A DNA stretch of 64,000 bases from Zychaea mexicana (Eukaryota; Mucoromycota; Mucoromycetes; Mucorales; Lichtheimiaceae). The position numbers were made by a program, and so were the translations under genes. The notes under the pieces were generated by a model. It worked only from the letters and a program-made list of their open reading frames with translations, ran no database searches and had not been told where the DNA came from. The stretch spans positions 62,001 to 126,000 of the forward strand of contig NW_026516720.1 of NCBI RefSeq assembly GCF_025766255.1, given 5' to 3'. Each line of letters begins with the position of its first letter. Position 1 is the stretch's first letter. This document shows positions 23,877 to 36,554 of this stretch, piece after piece.

Positions 23877-26842
23877 ATGGTCAGTGCGTACCTTTCACAA
23901 AGCGTCCGAAGGGTAAGTTAACCTCGCCACACTTGGAAGTGGAAGTTAGGGAAACTTAAAAAAAGGGTCTTTTTTTCTGTTGATCAGGTTCCCCTCAAAC
24001 ATGCCATTCGGGCACCAATGACCCGATCGTTGGCAACAGCTGCTGTCAACCCGCTCGCTGAGAAAGATTGTCGCTCCATTACACCACCCTATGCCAAACT
24101 CAACGAAAACCTTGCCACCGTGCGACGTATTCTGAACAACCGCCCTTTGACACTTGCCGAAAAGATTGTTTACTCTCACTTGACCAACCCTGAAGAGACC
24201 GTGCCTGTCCGTGGCGAGACTTACCTCAAGCTTTCACCTGGTAAAGATGAACCAAGATGGCAAAAAGGAGTTTGTGATTCTAATCATCACATCTATTTTG
24301 TATCTATGTTACCTTAGATCGTGTTGCTATGCAAGGTTCGTTGGATTGGGAAAGGGGATACGGTCTGTGGGAGAAGGATAGTGGGGGAAGGAACTGACGC
24401 ATAGGATGTAATTAGATGCTTCGGCACAGATGGCTTTGCTTCAGTTTATGATTTCGGGCATGTCGACTACCGCCGTACCTTCCTCGATCCACTGCGACCA
24501 CTTGATCGAAGCTTATTCGGGCGCCGACAAGGACGTTGCGTCGTCGATCGTTACGAACAAGGAGATTTTCGATTTCCTGGAGAGTGCTGGAAAGAAATAC
24601 GGTGTTGCTTTCTGGAAGCCTGGCAGTGGCATCATCCATCAGATTGTTTTGGAAAACTATGCTGCCCCCGGTGGTTTGATGCTTGGCACTGACAGTCATA
24701 CTCCCAACGCTGGTAATGTTTCTTTTTTTTTTCTTGTTCCTCAATCCATTGTCGTGGACTAACACAATTCCGGATGTGTGTGTGTCCTATTTCAGGTGGT
24801 TTGGGTATGGTTGCTATCGGTGTGGGTGGTGCCGATGCTGTGGATGCCATGGCCGCTATTCCTTGGGAATTGAAGGCACCCAACGTCATTGGTGTCAAGC
24901 TTACCGGTGCTCTTGGTCCCTGGGCCAGTCCCAAGGATGTCATTCTCAAGCTGGCTGGTCAATTGACCGTTCGCGTAAGTCCATTTTCAAAAACTTGTTT
25001 ATTTCAAAAATAAAAAGGAACGAGGAATTAAATCCAAATGTGTTTAGGGCGGTACTGGTCACATTATCGAATACTTTGGCGAAGGTGTCGACACTTTGTC
25101 CTGCACTGGTATGGCCACTATCACCAACATGGGTGCTGAGGTGGGTGCCACCACCTCCTTGTTCCCTTACAACAAGAGCATGCGCTCGTACTTGGGTGCC
25201 ACTGGCCGTTCGCAGGTCGCCCAGGCTGCTGATGCGAATGCCCAGTTCTTGCGTGCCGACGAAGGCTCGGCCTATGACAAGGTGGTTGAAATCAACCTGT
25301 CTGAGGTCGAACCCCACATCAACGGTCCCTTCACTCCCGATTTGAGCACCCCGTTGAGCAAGTTTAAGGATATGGTCAAGGAGAACAACTGGAAGGATGA
25401 GCTTTCGGCTGGTTTGATTGGTAGCTGCACCAACTCTTCGTATCAGGACATGTCGCGCGCTGCTTCGATCGTCAAACAGGCTGGCGATGCTGGCATCCAC
25501 CTGGAATCCAAGTTCCTGGTCACCCCCGGCTCTGAACAGATCCGCGCCACTATCGAACGTGATGGTCAAACTGCTATCTTTGAAGGTGCTGGTGCTCAAG
25601 TGCTTGCCAACGCATGTGGTCCTTGCATTGGTCAGGTAAGAAGAAGATAGTGTGTGTGCTGGAGATGAACAGCGGAGGAGAGATGATTGACAACCCTCCC
25701 CTTGTTACTACTTTTATAGTGGAAGCGCACGGACATTGACAAGACCAAGAAGGAGGACAACGCCATCTTGACCTCGTTCAACCGTAACTTCCGCAGCAGA
25801 AACGACGGTAACCCCAAGACCATGAACTTCCTTGCTGCCCCAGAGGTAAGTTTGACCTTGTGTCCATCCATATTACTACATGCCATGCGTAAAGAAAAAG
25901 AAAAAAAAAGTGTGGTTTGCTAAAACGTTGGCTTTTTGCTCCTAGATCGTCACTGCCATGGCTTTCTCGGGCAAACTCTCATTCAACCCCATGGTCGACA
26001 CCTTGCAGGACAAGGACGGCAAGCCATTCAAGTTCCAGCCTCCCAGTGGTGATGACTTGCCCGGCCAAGGTTTCGAAACCGGCCGCGACACCTACGAGCC
26101 CCCATCCCCTACCCCTACCCCCGACTCTTCCGTCAACGTTGTTGTCAACCCCACCTCTAACCGTCTGCAGGTCTTGGAACCTTTTAAACCGTGGAACGGT
26201 GAGGAATTCAAAAATGTCCGCGTCCTTGTCAAGGTCCAAGGCAAGTGCACGACCGACCACATTTCAGCTGCCGGCCCATGGCTCAAGTACAAGGGCCACT
26301 TGGAGAACATTGCCGAAAACACCCTGATTGGCGCCATGAACGCAGACAACGGCCAAGTCAACGTGGTCCGCGACATCACCAACGGCAACGACGACAGCAT
26401 TCCTGCGGTTGCCAAGAGCTACAAGAACCAAAACATCCCGTGGATGGTGATTGCTGACCACAACTACGGTGAAGGCTCTGCCCGTGAGCACGCTGCTTTG
26501 CAGGTGCGCTACCTCGGCTGTCCTTTGATCATCTCGCGCTCGTTCGCCCGTATTCACGAAACCAACCTGAAGAAGCAAGGTGTCCTTCCGTTGACCTTTG
26601 CTGACGAAAACGACTGGGAGAAGATCAACGGCGGTGATGTGATCGAGACTGTTGGTGTCAAGGGCTTGGCGCCCGGCAAACCCGTTCAGTTGCTTGTCAC
26701 CAAAGCTGACGGCAGCAAGCTGACGATTGACGCCAAGCACACGATGAGCGTGGATCAGATTGAGTGGTTCCAGAAGGGCAGTGCCCTCAACCTTATCAAG
26801 GAAAAGGCTGAAGCATCATTATTATCATCGTCATCGGCTTAA
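23877..26842 (+). CDS. ACO1: Aconitate hydratase, mitochondrial
   Basis: Eight exons (23877-23912, 23988-24240, 24318-24335, 24416-24712, 24796-24974, 25048-25635, 25720-25845, 25946-26842) encode 797 residues, near the usual ~780. The first ~30 residues ([12 protein letters not shown], then [16 protein letters not shown]) are a basic mitochondrial presequence. The iron-sulfur ligands are present in GSCTNSSY and ACGPCIGQ, and the swivel-domain motif [12 protein letters not shown] near the end carries active-site residues. The enzyme isomerises citrate to isocitrate in the TCA cycle with a 4Fe-4S cluster. Exon 3 is an 18-nt microexon coding for six residues. The C-terminus ends in a Ser run (LLSSSSA). 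The 3' UTR contains a CAG repeat at about 26887-26908. Confidence 0.97.
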
Positions 26843-27102
26843 GCCCTTTTCACAGTAACAGCAACCAGCATATTGTACCATAGAAAGCAGCAGCAGCAGC
26901 AGCAGCAGTAGTAGTCATTTTTACAAAAAAGTAGATATTTTTCATTAAAAGTTTTTTCTTGTTACCCCTCCTTCCTCCCCCATCATTTTTTTTTTATTTT
27001 TCACGAGAGACGAATATCCTAAAATGAATCAGGATCACGCTGTTGCAGGTGACACACACATTCGCGAGACTCGTCGATCCCAGCAGATTGGCTGTTTCTC
27101 TT

Positions 27103-27143
<41 letters not shown>

Positions 27144-27217
27144 GTCTTTTTGAAACTCTTTCCATTTTTTCTTTCTTTCCCTTCTTTACTTTGGATGTCT
27201 CTCACTGCTCAGCAGAC
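26843..27217. other. Intergenic region, aconitase to ArfGAP gene
   Basis: Carries a (CAG)n run in the aconitase 3' UTR, T-rich sequence, and then a CT-repeat followed by CA-repeat (about 27100-27143) in the leader of the ArfGAP gene. An upstream ATG at 27024 could begin an extra coding exon (see findings). Confidence 0.5.
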
Positions 27218-30038
27218 ATGTCCGAGCCAGTCAGCAATGTGGAGCATCCTCCAAGTCTTACCATGCCACGATCCATGCCGATCGACGACCGGGATCTTGA
27301 AGATGGTCCACTCTTTCGCGCCACCGTAACTCAACTGGAAAGCAAGACCAGCGCTCTGAAACAAAACGTCAAACGCATCCTCAAAGCCGCAACTGCATCT
27401 TTGGAGGCCAAGCGAGCCATGGTCGAAGCCGACGAGGCGTTTATCCATGTCCTCCAAGAAATTCCGAGCATGGACCCACTCTTCACGCACTATCTCAACA
27501 CGACAGCTCCGAAAATGCACGAACAATGGGAACGTATGCAGCACTCGATGCAGTCGTTGCTCATCGATCCACTGCAAAAGCTGTATGAGATGGACATCAA
27601 GGCCGCCGAAGCCAAACGCAGACAATTTGACGACGAAAGCAAGCAATACTATGCCTATCTGTCGAAATACCTCAGCATCAAAAAGGACAACATTGCAAAA
27701 AAGGACAGTAGCGAGGCAAAGCACCAGGCCAAAAAGCACCACTTTGACATTAGCAAGTTTGAGTATCTAGCGTTTCTGGACGATCTGCATGGCGGCAAAA
27801 AGAATCAGGAAATCATGTATTACTTGCTCAGCTATTATCAGAAACAGTTTGCGTTTTATCAGGCCGTCGCTGCCTCGTTGGAACCAGCCAAGCCTGGTTT
27901 GGACGGCTTGGCGAGTTTGATGGCCGATGTTTCACGTGAGCAGGATTTGGTCAACAAGGAAAGGAACGAGAAACGGAAACTGCTAGGGATGCAGCAGCAG
28001 CAACAGCGCAGTTCATTGGACGAGCAGCATCCACTGTCTCCAACATTGCAACCTCAACAACAGCAACAACAACAGCCATCCATCGTCGAGCCACCCGATG
28101 TATCTGCCCCTCAAGTAGATGAAGACAAGTTTCGAGGCATACGTGATCTACAGCAACAACCCGACCGGGATCTCGTTTCAGGTTGTGGGCGCAGAAAGGA
28201 GGGCTTTTTGTTTGCCACATCAAAGCCTTTGAAAAGCACCAACACATTTGACAAGGCATCTGGCGCAATGTGGCACAAGTAAAAAATCTCTCTCTGTTTT
28301 TTTTTTTTGCAAATTGGAGACCACGCATACATTCTGTCAAAAACTAATGGTTGTATGTAACAAGATACTGGTGCGTAGTAAGCGGAGGACAACTGCATGA
28401 ATACAGTAATTGGAAAGGACAACTGCAAACGCATATCGAACCCATCAATCTCCGGTTCGCAACGGCTCGAGAAGCACGGAACACAGAACGACGGTTTTGC
28501 TTTGAAGTCATCACGACCCATTTCCGACGCGTGTATCAGGCCACATCACAAGAAGAAATGCAGAGCTGGATGGCTACAATCAACAATGCTATCGAAAGTC
28601 TATTAAACGGTATGAGCAGCTCGGTCGACTTGTTGAAAAATATGGATATGCAACCAAAGTCGACGACCAAAAAGAGACACGGACGATCCTTGAGTGGCGC
28701 ATTACGGCTAGGATTGTCGCAAGGAAGCAGTAGCGCTGGCGGTACGGGTGCTTTAGGTGGTACGGGTGGTGGGAACAGTAGTATAGCTTCGGGCAACATG
28801 GCTACTACAACCACGAGTTATCTCAAGAAACGGGCAAGCAATCTTAGCGGCGGTGACGCTGGAGCTGATCTATTGGCCGCAGTAGCAGCAAACAACGGCC
28901 GAGCAAACGAACTACCAGCATCTTCGGAGAACAAGTTTCGCTGGTCTGGCTTGAGCTTTGGTCGTTCATCGAGCACAAGCCATCATAACAACCATCACCG
29001 CTCGTCATCGTCATATAAATTTGAACCTACTGTTGTGAATACCCAGTTATTATCGCAGTTGAAACAAGATCCATCCAATAGGTATTGTGCAGACTGTGGA
29101 GACGAAAATCCAGATTGGTGCTCGCTTAATCTGGGCATTGTGCTTTGCATAGGTGAGTTTTTTCCTTCCCAGTGTTATTTTTTTTTTTTGTGTGGATGTT
29201 CGATTCACATTCTAGAATATGTTTAGAATGCTCTGGAATTCATCGATCGCTGGGCACACATATATCCAAAGTCAGATCACTGACACTCGACTGCACGTCC
29301 TATACCCCTGACATTGTCGCTCTTCTTCGTGCCATGGGCAATGCTCGATCCAACGCCATCTGGGCTGCCAACGCCACCGAGGGTTGTTGTGCCAAAGCAG
29401 ACGATAACCGCCAAATCAAACTCAACTACATCCAAACCAAATATGTGGATCGTGCATTTGTAGCCGCAGCAGCAGCAGCACCGACCACTGAGGATCCGCA
29501 AACTTTATTAAATGAAGCGATCGACACGGATGCTATTCCCGCAGCGATGCACGCCATTGCACTCGGCGCAAACATCAATGCCTGTCGCATAACCGAATCA
29601 GCACAAAAGATACCATTGCTCAGCGACGACCAAGACGACGATGACGAATGGCAAAGCCGTGTACGCGAAAACAGTAGCGATCGTCTGGGCGACTTTTATA
29701 TTCGATACCCTCTTCATTTTGCCTTACTTCATGGACGCGCCTCCGTAGACGACGACCTGGATCGCGATCATGTCTATCCCATGGCCGAACTCTTGTTACA
29801 GAACGGCGCAGATACTGGATTGGTGGACTCGGACACAGGTTACACTTTATCCGAGTTGGTCGGCATTGGCCATGTTGTCGACGACGAGGCAATCACTTAC
29901 CTTAATAGTAAAAACTCGGCCCGTGGCCAGTCGCCTATCCTTCGATCCAGCATGCCACCCCCTTCATTACTCCACGATGACTGCGAAAGCCATCATGCAT
30001 CTTGTACATTACATAACGATATTAGTAGTAATAAGTAA
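27218..30038 (+). CDS. BAR-PH-ArfGAP-ankyrin protein (ACAP type)
   Basis: Exons 27218-28278, 28365-29152 and 29227-30038 encode 886 residues. Order of domains: BAR (about 20-260, with LEDGPLFRATVTQLE and the helical DKFEYL-like core), a Q-rich linker, PH (about 325-440, RRKEGFLFATS to MQSWMATINNAIES), a long Ser/Gly-rich linker, ArfGAP (from about 583), and ankyrin-like repeats (about 720-850). The zinc finger CADC-x16-CIEC and the catalytic Arg in CSGIHRSLG are intact. ACAP-type proteins stimulate GTP hydrolysis on Arf GTPases at curved endosomal or plasma membranes. The start was placed at ATG TCC GAG; the longer frame upstream begins with TTG. Confidence 0.93.
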
Positions 30039-30679
30039 TTTTTGTTATTGTTCTTTCTTTTTATTTTATAATTATTTTGAACACAAATATAATCTAGTAC
30101 TAGTAATAGTATAATTTCTATAATCCAAAAGACACACACTACATGGTGTAAAAAAGCTCATCAATCGGTCTAGAGGCGTGTGCTGTTTTACCGCGCACTT
30201 TACACTTTGATCCGTCATTATCCATCATAGTCACAAGTTCATGCGGCTGTATCCCTTTCAATATTATAAAGTAGCGCGACCCTGTAATGTGCGACACTCT
30301 TTTGCGTGCTTTCAATGAAGATTATCTCTTCTGTGAATCACAACTCTGCACAATTGTTTCTGAAAGCCACAAGTAACGCATTAATACATTCTATATTACC
30401 ATCATTGCAAGTATACTGATATACAAATTACCATAGGTTTCTTTGTGATTTTTATGAAAGATCAAGGGCCAGTGTTGCGACAAGGCGTAGATAGAAATAA
30501 TGACGGCAACAAAGGAGCAGAGTTTAATACATCACACACGCAGGGCAGTAATATGAGAAACGCCACCTTTTTGCATAAAGATAGCATGGTGCTAAGATTC
30601 GATACATAACATGACTGCATATTACAGATCACGCGTTACTCTTTTTTATTATTACTTCTGTAAAGGGATACCCTTAACA
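30039..30679. other. Intergenic region, ArfGAP gene to DMT gene B
   Basis: AT-rich sequence with the ArfGAP 3' UTR and the promoter of DMT gene B. I see no other gene. Confidence 0.5.
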
Positions 30680-31950
30680 ATGCCTGGTGCAGAACAAGAC
30701 ATGGCAACAACAGCAGCCGGTATCCAACAAATAGAGGAGACCAGACCACTGCTGTCGCGAGAACAACAAGAGGATTCCACGGCAACGGCGCGCCATCTCA
30801 GGTCATTAGGAACAACTGGATTATTCGTTATGCTCTTATCCTCATTCGCTCATTCATGTGCTTCAGTCGCAGTGAAATGGAGCAGTTCCACTTTCCCATC
30901 ATTTGAGATTGTCTTTGCACGATCCCTGTTTCAAACCTTACTCGGCCTTGTGGGATGTCTGTGGGTTCGAGCTAACCCATTGGGTCCGCCAGGAGTACGT
31001 CGCTGGATCGTCTTTTCTGGTCTGTTGGGCACCTTGGGTGCTGCGTGTCTCTATTATAGCTTGTCAAATTTGCCACTTGCAGAAACTACAAGTAAATCAA
31101 GAGTACATCTTTCATTTTGAAGATTTAAGCTGTATTTTTTTGTAAAACTAACACAATGGTGTTTCGATATATGTGTTTTATATGATGGATAGTCGTCATC
31201 TACCTGTACCCTACGCTGACAGCCATCATGGCAGCACTTTTTCTTGGTGAACCCTTTGGATGGTGGGACACCCTATCTGCAACCTTGTGCATGGTGGGTG
31301 CAGTACTCGTCTTTAAACCATACATACTGTTCGGTAGCAGCAGCAGCAAGAAGCAACCCTCGAATGATGGTAGCAATAATACTGCAATTGCAGCGTTAAC
31401 AGCAATTCTGTGTGTCTTTTTTGCCTCTTCAGCATATACTGCTGTACGCAAAGTAGGCACTCGCACTCACTTTTTCTCTTTGACTTTTGTTACTGGATGC
31501 TTTCTTTGTCTTGTGAGCCTTCTTGTCGCCTTGTTTGGGTTCCAAGCGTTCGTGTTTCCCCACGACTTGAAGAGCTGGATGAAGTTCATTTCGATCGGTA
31601 TTGCTTCTTCAGCGCAACAGTGTTTAGCGAATCTAGGGTAACGTACTATCAATCGAGAAACAAAGCATAAGATACCCAATTGACAATCGTGCATCATGAA
31701 GAAAAAAAATGTATACTAACAATTGCTTTTTCTTTTTCTTTTTTTTTTGTGCATGAATTAATTACAACAACAACAATACAGTGTTCAGTTGGCGCCTGCT
31801 GGATCAGCAACGCTTATGTGCATGAACGATATCATCTTTGCATTTATTTTTGGCATCCTTTTATTTGACGAATATCCAGATGCCATCAGTATCATTGGCG
31901 CCATCTTGATTATTGTAATGACTAGTAGTGTGGTAGCCATCAATAAATAG
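30680..31950 (+). CDS. DMT-superfamily (EamA/SLC35G-like) transporter B
   Basis: Exons 30680-31091, 31193-31637 and 31782-31950 encode 341 residues. The protein follows gene A closely: FPSFEIVFARSLFQTLLG, RRWIVFSGLLGTLGAACLYY, PTLTAIMAALFLGEPFGWW, then SATLCMVGAVLVFKPYILFG and GSATLMCMNDIIFAFIFG. About ten hydrophobic helices are predicted. Both introns sit at the same places and phases as in genes A and C. The N-terminus has an acidic dileucine ETRPLL. The ATG at 30680 gives an N-terminus like the paralogs; an ATG 69 nt upstream would add an unrelated leader. It is 270 bp upstream of gene C in the same orientation, a tandem duplicate. Substrate unknown. Confidence 0.88.
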
Positions 31951-32220
31951 TACTAGGGGTGAGCTTTGTTTATGTTTCGCATTAAGCTTGATGCAACTAT
32001 TTCTGTTAAAAACACAAAAGCAGCATGTGGAATTTTTGGGATGCCCTTCTAGCATCTTATGCAATTACATCACACCAAAATTCTGCTCTCCACCTTGGAC
32101 GAATATCATGCGCGAGAGCGGTGATGCGAGGGAGCGATCTTTAGCTGGATTAAAGTCAATACCTAAGAAGCTTATGTGCAACGAGCTCCTTAACCTTGTA
32201 CACCTTTTACAAAATCACAA

Positions 32221-33548
32221 ATGTCGTACCAAGATTCGTCATCATCAGGAACAGCTATTCGTATCCAAGAACAACACCAAGAAGAGACCAGACCATTATT
32301 ATCATTACCATGGCAATCAACGTTGGATAGAAGCAGCAACAGCACAAGAACAACAACAACGCTTCGCTTATTGGCACTAGGCATAAGGCGGGAAACCCTC
32401 GGGCTTTTTATTATGCTCTTGGCATCTTTAGCCCATGCTTCCCATTCCGTCTTTGTGAAATGGTGCAGTTTAACATTTCCGGCATTGCAAATCATTTTTG
32501 CACGATCGCTTCTTCAGACTTTGTTTGGCGTCTTGGGCTGTTGCTTGCTCGGCGTTAAGCCATCGGGTCCGTCCGGTGTGCGTCGATGGGTTGCGTTGCG
32601 TGGATTTTTCGGTGCCTTGAGCGTAGTCTGTCTTTATTACAGTATGCCGTACCTGTCATTGGCAGAAGTGACAGGTAAAAAAAAAAAAAAAACAGAAACT
32701 TGAATAGACAGCACACACTCTATAGCAAAAATCTATTGCTCAAATTTCTAGTTAATCAGGGAACAATGTGTCATCTTTTTGTGTGTAGTTATCATCTATT
32801 TATACCCCTCAATGACGGGCATTTTAGCTGCTCTGTTCCTCGGCGAGCCGTATGGGTGGTTAGAGGCGTCGTCTGCAGCGTTATGCATGGTCGGTGCAGC
32901 GTTGGTATCGAAGCCGTATATACTGTTTGGCGACAGTGACGGAACTCCTGGCGAGAAAACACCTACTCATGATGGCCAACACGAAGAGATCAACCACAGT
33001 ACGACGACATTGGCGACGTGCATTGTTTTTCTTTCCGCCATTACGGCTTCGTTTACCTACACGATCGTTCGAAAGGTCGGGACCAAGAGCCATTTTTTGA
33101 CGCTTGCAGTGTCCACAGGATATATGATGTGCTTCGTGAGCTTCCCAGCTGTACTATTCGGAATCCAAGATTTTGTAATGCCAACAAGCTACAAGGACTA
33201 TTTGCTACTTCTCTCCGTTGGTTTCGTTGCTTTTATCTATCAATGTCTGGCGAATCTAGGGTAAATACTACAGCTATAAAAGAAGCTGTTACTCAAATTA
33301 ATTTGAACTATATGAAGGGCATGTGTGCACTAATATCATACTCATCTTGTTATATGTATTTGCTATATAGAGTTCAATTAGCTCCAGCTGGGCCAGCAAC
33401 GCTCATGTGTATGAACGACATTGTATTTGCGTTCATCTTTGGAATTTGTTTCTTTGATGAATACCCTGACGTTTTAAGTGTTCTCGGCGCTTTGTTGATT
33501 ATGACCATGACTAGCATAGTAGCAGTTAATAAATGGAAGAAAAACTGA
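32221..33548 (+). CDS. DMT-superfamily (EamA/SLC35G-like) transporter C
   Basis: Exons 32221-32674, 32789-33260 and 33371-33548 encode 367 residues. It shares with gene B the blocks RRETLGLFIMLLASLAHAS, FPALQIIFARSLLQTLFG, GEPYGWLEASSAALCMVGAA and GPATLMCMNDIVFAFIFG. The N-terminus is Ser/Gln-rich with the acidic dileucine ETRPLL. Intron phases match A and B. The first exon ends just before an A14 run inside intron 1. The C-terminus is basic (NKWKKN). Ten-helix transport of a small metabolite across an internal membrane is inferred from family only. Confidence 0.88.
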
Positions 33549-34236
33549 TGAACATGGTACGCATGAATAATAAAAAGGTCACTATCCCCCCAGAAAATAT
33601 ACATCAATGGTGGCTGATGCTCGTAAAAATAGCGCCTGAAAGGAATTGAAATTGTATGATAAGCAGGTATCATTGTTGCTCAAGACCGGAGCATGATACT
33701 GTATATAGTTCCAAGTATTTCATGCGTATTGGGTAGATAGATTTGCCAAGAAATAATTGACTGGCGTGATACATTGAACCCTACTACATGTAGTATTTCT
33801 CAGAATCCAAGTACAAATGATTATTAACATGCTATGTATCAGTAAGGATTACATAGCTGTTATGTAAAGATCCCTTATGATGCTCTACATTCTCGTTAAT
33901 ATACATGGGAATGAGCAAGACACAGATGACGCTTCTATATTTTACGCAAGTGCATAAGAAAGGCGGTGGTATATAGAGATGCTTTCAAAATAGATCACTT
34001 TATATAACCAATATAATAACAGCATACGTCCGGATTCATCTTTGTAATATACTGTATATATAATGCTTCTTTGAAAACTTTACAGTGTTCTGGAAAGCTT
34101 TCAAAGTAGGCTGTTGAAGGCTTCAAAAGCGACGTTACATAACGCTGAAACTTGACACTCTTTATACAATGTAAAATCGAGCCCATACAATAGTGGATGT
34201 ATATTATGTATAAGAGCTGAAATAACGAAATGCCGG

Positions 34237-34560
34237 AATAGTTGCTCATTAATGATACGCATGAAATTGCCAAAGTGATCGCCTATAAAAACTCTTTACT
34301 GAGCAAGGATGACCTGTAAGTGGATATTATCACTATCACCTCAAGTATCAATGTACATAGAGTGATGATAATGATTGTAGGAAAGTTGCATATGCTACCA
34401 AAAAGTCGAGGCACACTAGCTGCTGGGCGTCTTTCATGACGTATAAGTTAATGGAAAAAGAGAAACGAGTTGGTTGGTATATACATACATATGTGTGTAA
34501 AGTTCAGGGATCGTTCGTGGAGCTTTTAGGCACACATGTAGGTTGTAAAAATACAGTCTC
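34237..34560 (+). pseudogene. Unidentified decayed spliced fragment
   Basis: An open stretch NDTHEIAKVIAYKNSLLSKD ends at a good GTAAGT donor (34316). After a 3' site near 34380 the frame resumes as GKVAYATKKSRHTSCW and continues with MEKEKRVGWYIHTYVCKVQG. The exon-intron layout looks real, but there is no start, and stops follow. I do not recognise it; it may derive from a lineage-specific repeated gene. Confidence 0.25.
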
Positions 34561-36515
34561 GGCATGATGATACTATTGACACATTCTGCAAGGATTGACT
34601 TACTTGGCGGATTGCGTGAGCATATGTAATCAAAAGCAGCGCTGTTTGCCTGGTGGGTGGGTAAACAGTTAAGAATTCAATTAGTTATTGAGAGCAACAA
34701 CCTTATTTGACATATATACGCCGCCACCCCCATGTGATCATCCTCAACCATCCGGATTTTTGTGTTCCTTGATATCAACAGCCTATCGATGTGATCCGAA
34801 AATTTACTCGTTGCGATACAAAAGATTTCACGGTGACTATATATATACAACAGCGGATGGGGATCATATAGCGGTTTTGGATTTGAAGTTTTTTCTTTTC
34901 AGATATGATATGTGAAAAAAAAGGGTTTCGGTGACTATTTTCCAATGATGGAATGTGGGTGCATGCTTAAATTGCACAGATCCGGGGACACGCGGTTGGC
35001 AACATAAGTGGAAGGTCATATTACCAGAAATTCGGATAAATACGTAGTAAAAACAATGCATGATGTTGATCGTGAAAAATTGTTTATATCTACCATGGGA
35101 AGAAAAGGCTTCAGTGAAAGATTAAGTAAAAAGAGGATAAACACTGCCTCTGCAACTTTTTAAAAAAGGTTATGGTCTTGTTGCGCTATTGAATTCTGCC
35201 GACCCATTTGTATACATGTAGATGACCGATACAAAGTCGCGCATTAAAAAGCTTAAAATAGGAAAAAGACATCTCCCTACGCCTCACAGCATCACCTAAT
35301 TTTGTATTTGGGGATTTTTACGTTGGCCTTTCGGTTCCCGAGTAGTACTGGGACTCTGCATGTGTAAAACACGATCCAAATCAATCTGTCAACGCCGGCC
35401 ACTTTACATATACCATATTAAAAAGAAATCTGTATTTCTTCTTAGCTTTTTACGACACGTTCGAAGAAAAGAAGCGGGTGCTTCGTCAACGAGTGCGGAT
35501 AGTATTAAAGGCTTACGTGTACAGATCGTGTGAATGATTTGATTAGTTATCAAATTGTGTATGGATTTGCTCCGTGGGATATCCGTTAGAAAATGGAAGC
35601 AGATTCTGTTTGGTGTTTATTTATGTCTGGGAAAATGCGGTGCATCAAAAGAAAAAAAAAAAGGAACCGGATCCTAGATGGGTTGAATAGTTTGTATATG
35701 GCGCGACGGCCAAACGATCCGCATCGAGAGCATCAGGTTTTTGAAAGTGTTTTGTAATGGCGTGCACACGCGCCCACTATGTGGGTGGTACGTTTTTCGT
35801 CATCGTAGGCATGTATTTGTCTTTTAAGGTTACTGTCATTCGTAGGCTAATGAACCCAAGGCAAACAGAAACTTGCCGTGCACATATGATACGCACAGAT
35901 CAATAATAATACATAGACTTGCATAAAATTGGTGGCCGGTCCATATTACTAATACGCGAGATGACCGGTTCCACTTTACTAAGGTATGTAGCACAAAGAC
36001 ATGTCATTCGTTTGATGAGCAGTCAACAAGAAGAAACATAAGTTGGAGAAGCTTTTTTTTGGATATATCAACATTAAAGAGATCAGTAGGATGACACGAC
36101 AAAAGGGCTATATCGCTAATCATTTCTTTTTTTTCTTTGTGTATGTACTGTATGCATGTTTGATTGCTGCTGTAGGTGTTATCGTGATAGTATATGTACG
36201 ACGTACATCGGATTTATACTCGCGCGAAAAACAGACCAGCATAATCATCGGAGTGATCTATCAAGAAAATTTTGAAGGAAATGATGACTGCTGCTACGTA
36301 CAGTATACACCGTTGATTACAATGATACTCATGCAACGACGTGAGAGAGAGAGGGGGGGTGGGTGGTATTGTGTTGCGCGCACGCATAATACTTGGTTGA
36401 CGTACGACAACTCCACAAAATAGACTGTGTACAGTGTAGACGTTGAAGGTTTGTACATGTGAAACAAGTTACACCAGCTGTCACCGATCGCGCGAGCGAA
36501 CGATGGGTAGTCGAG

Positions 36516-36519
<4 letters not shown>

Positions 36520-36551
<32 letters not shown>
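36520..36551. repeat. (GA)n microsatellite
   Basis: About 14 tandem GA dinucleotides in the gene-poor island. Confidence 0.9.

Positions 36552-36554
<3 letters not shown>

Noticed and set aside
24946..25599. 217-codon antisense ORF inside aconitase, and further antisense ORFs at 25979-26740
   Set aside because: Codon bias of the highly expressed aconitase leaves antisense frames open; the sense gene is complete and conserved.
36043..36423. 126-codon ORF with one hydrophobic segment
   Set aside because: No family, no splice context, and it runs into a GA repeat; I treat it as chance in AT-rich sequence.
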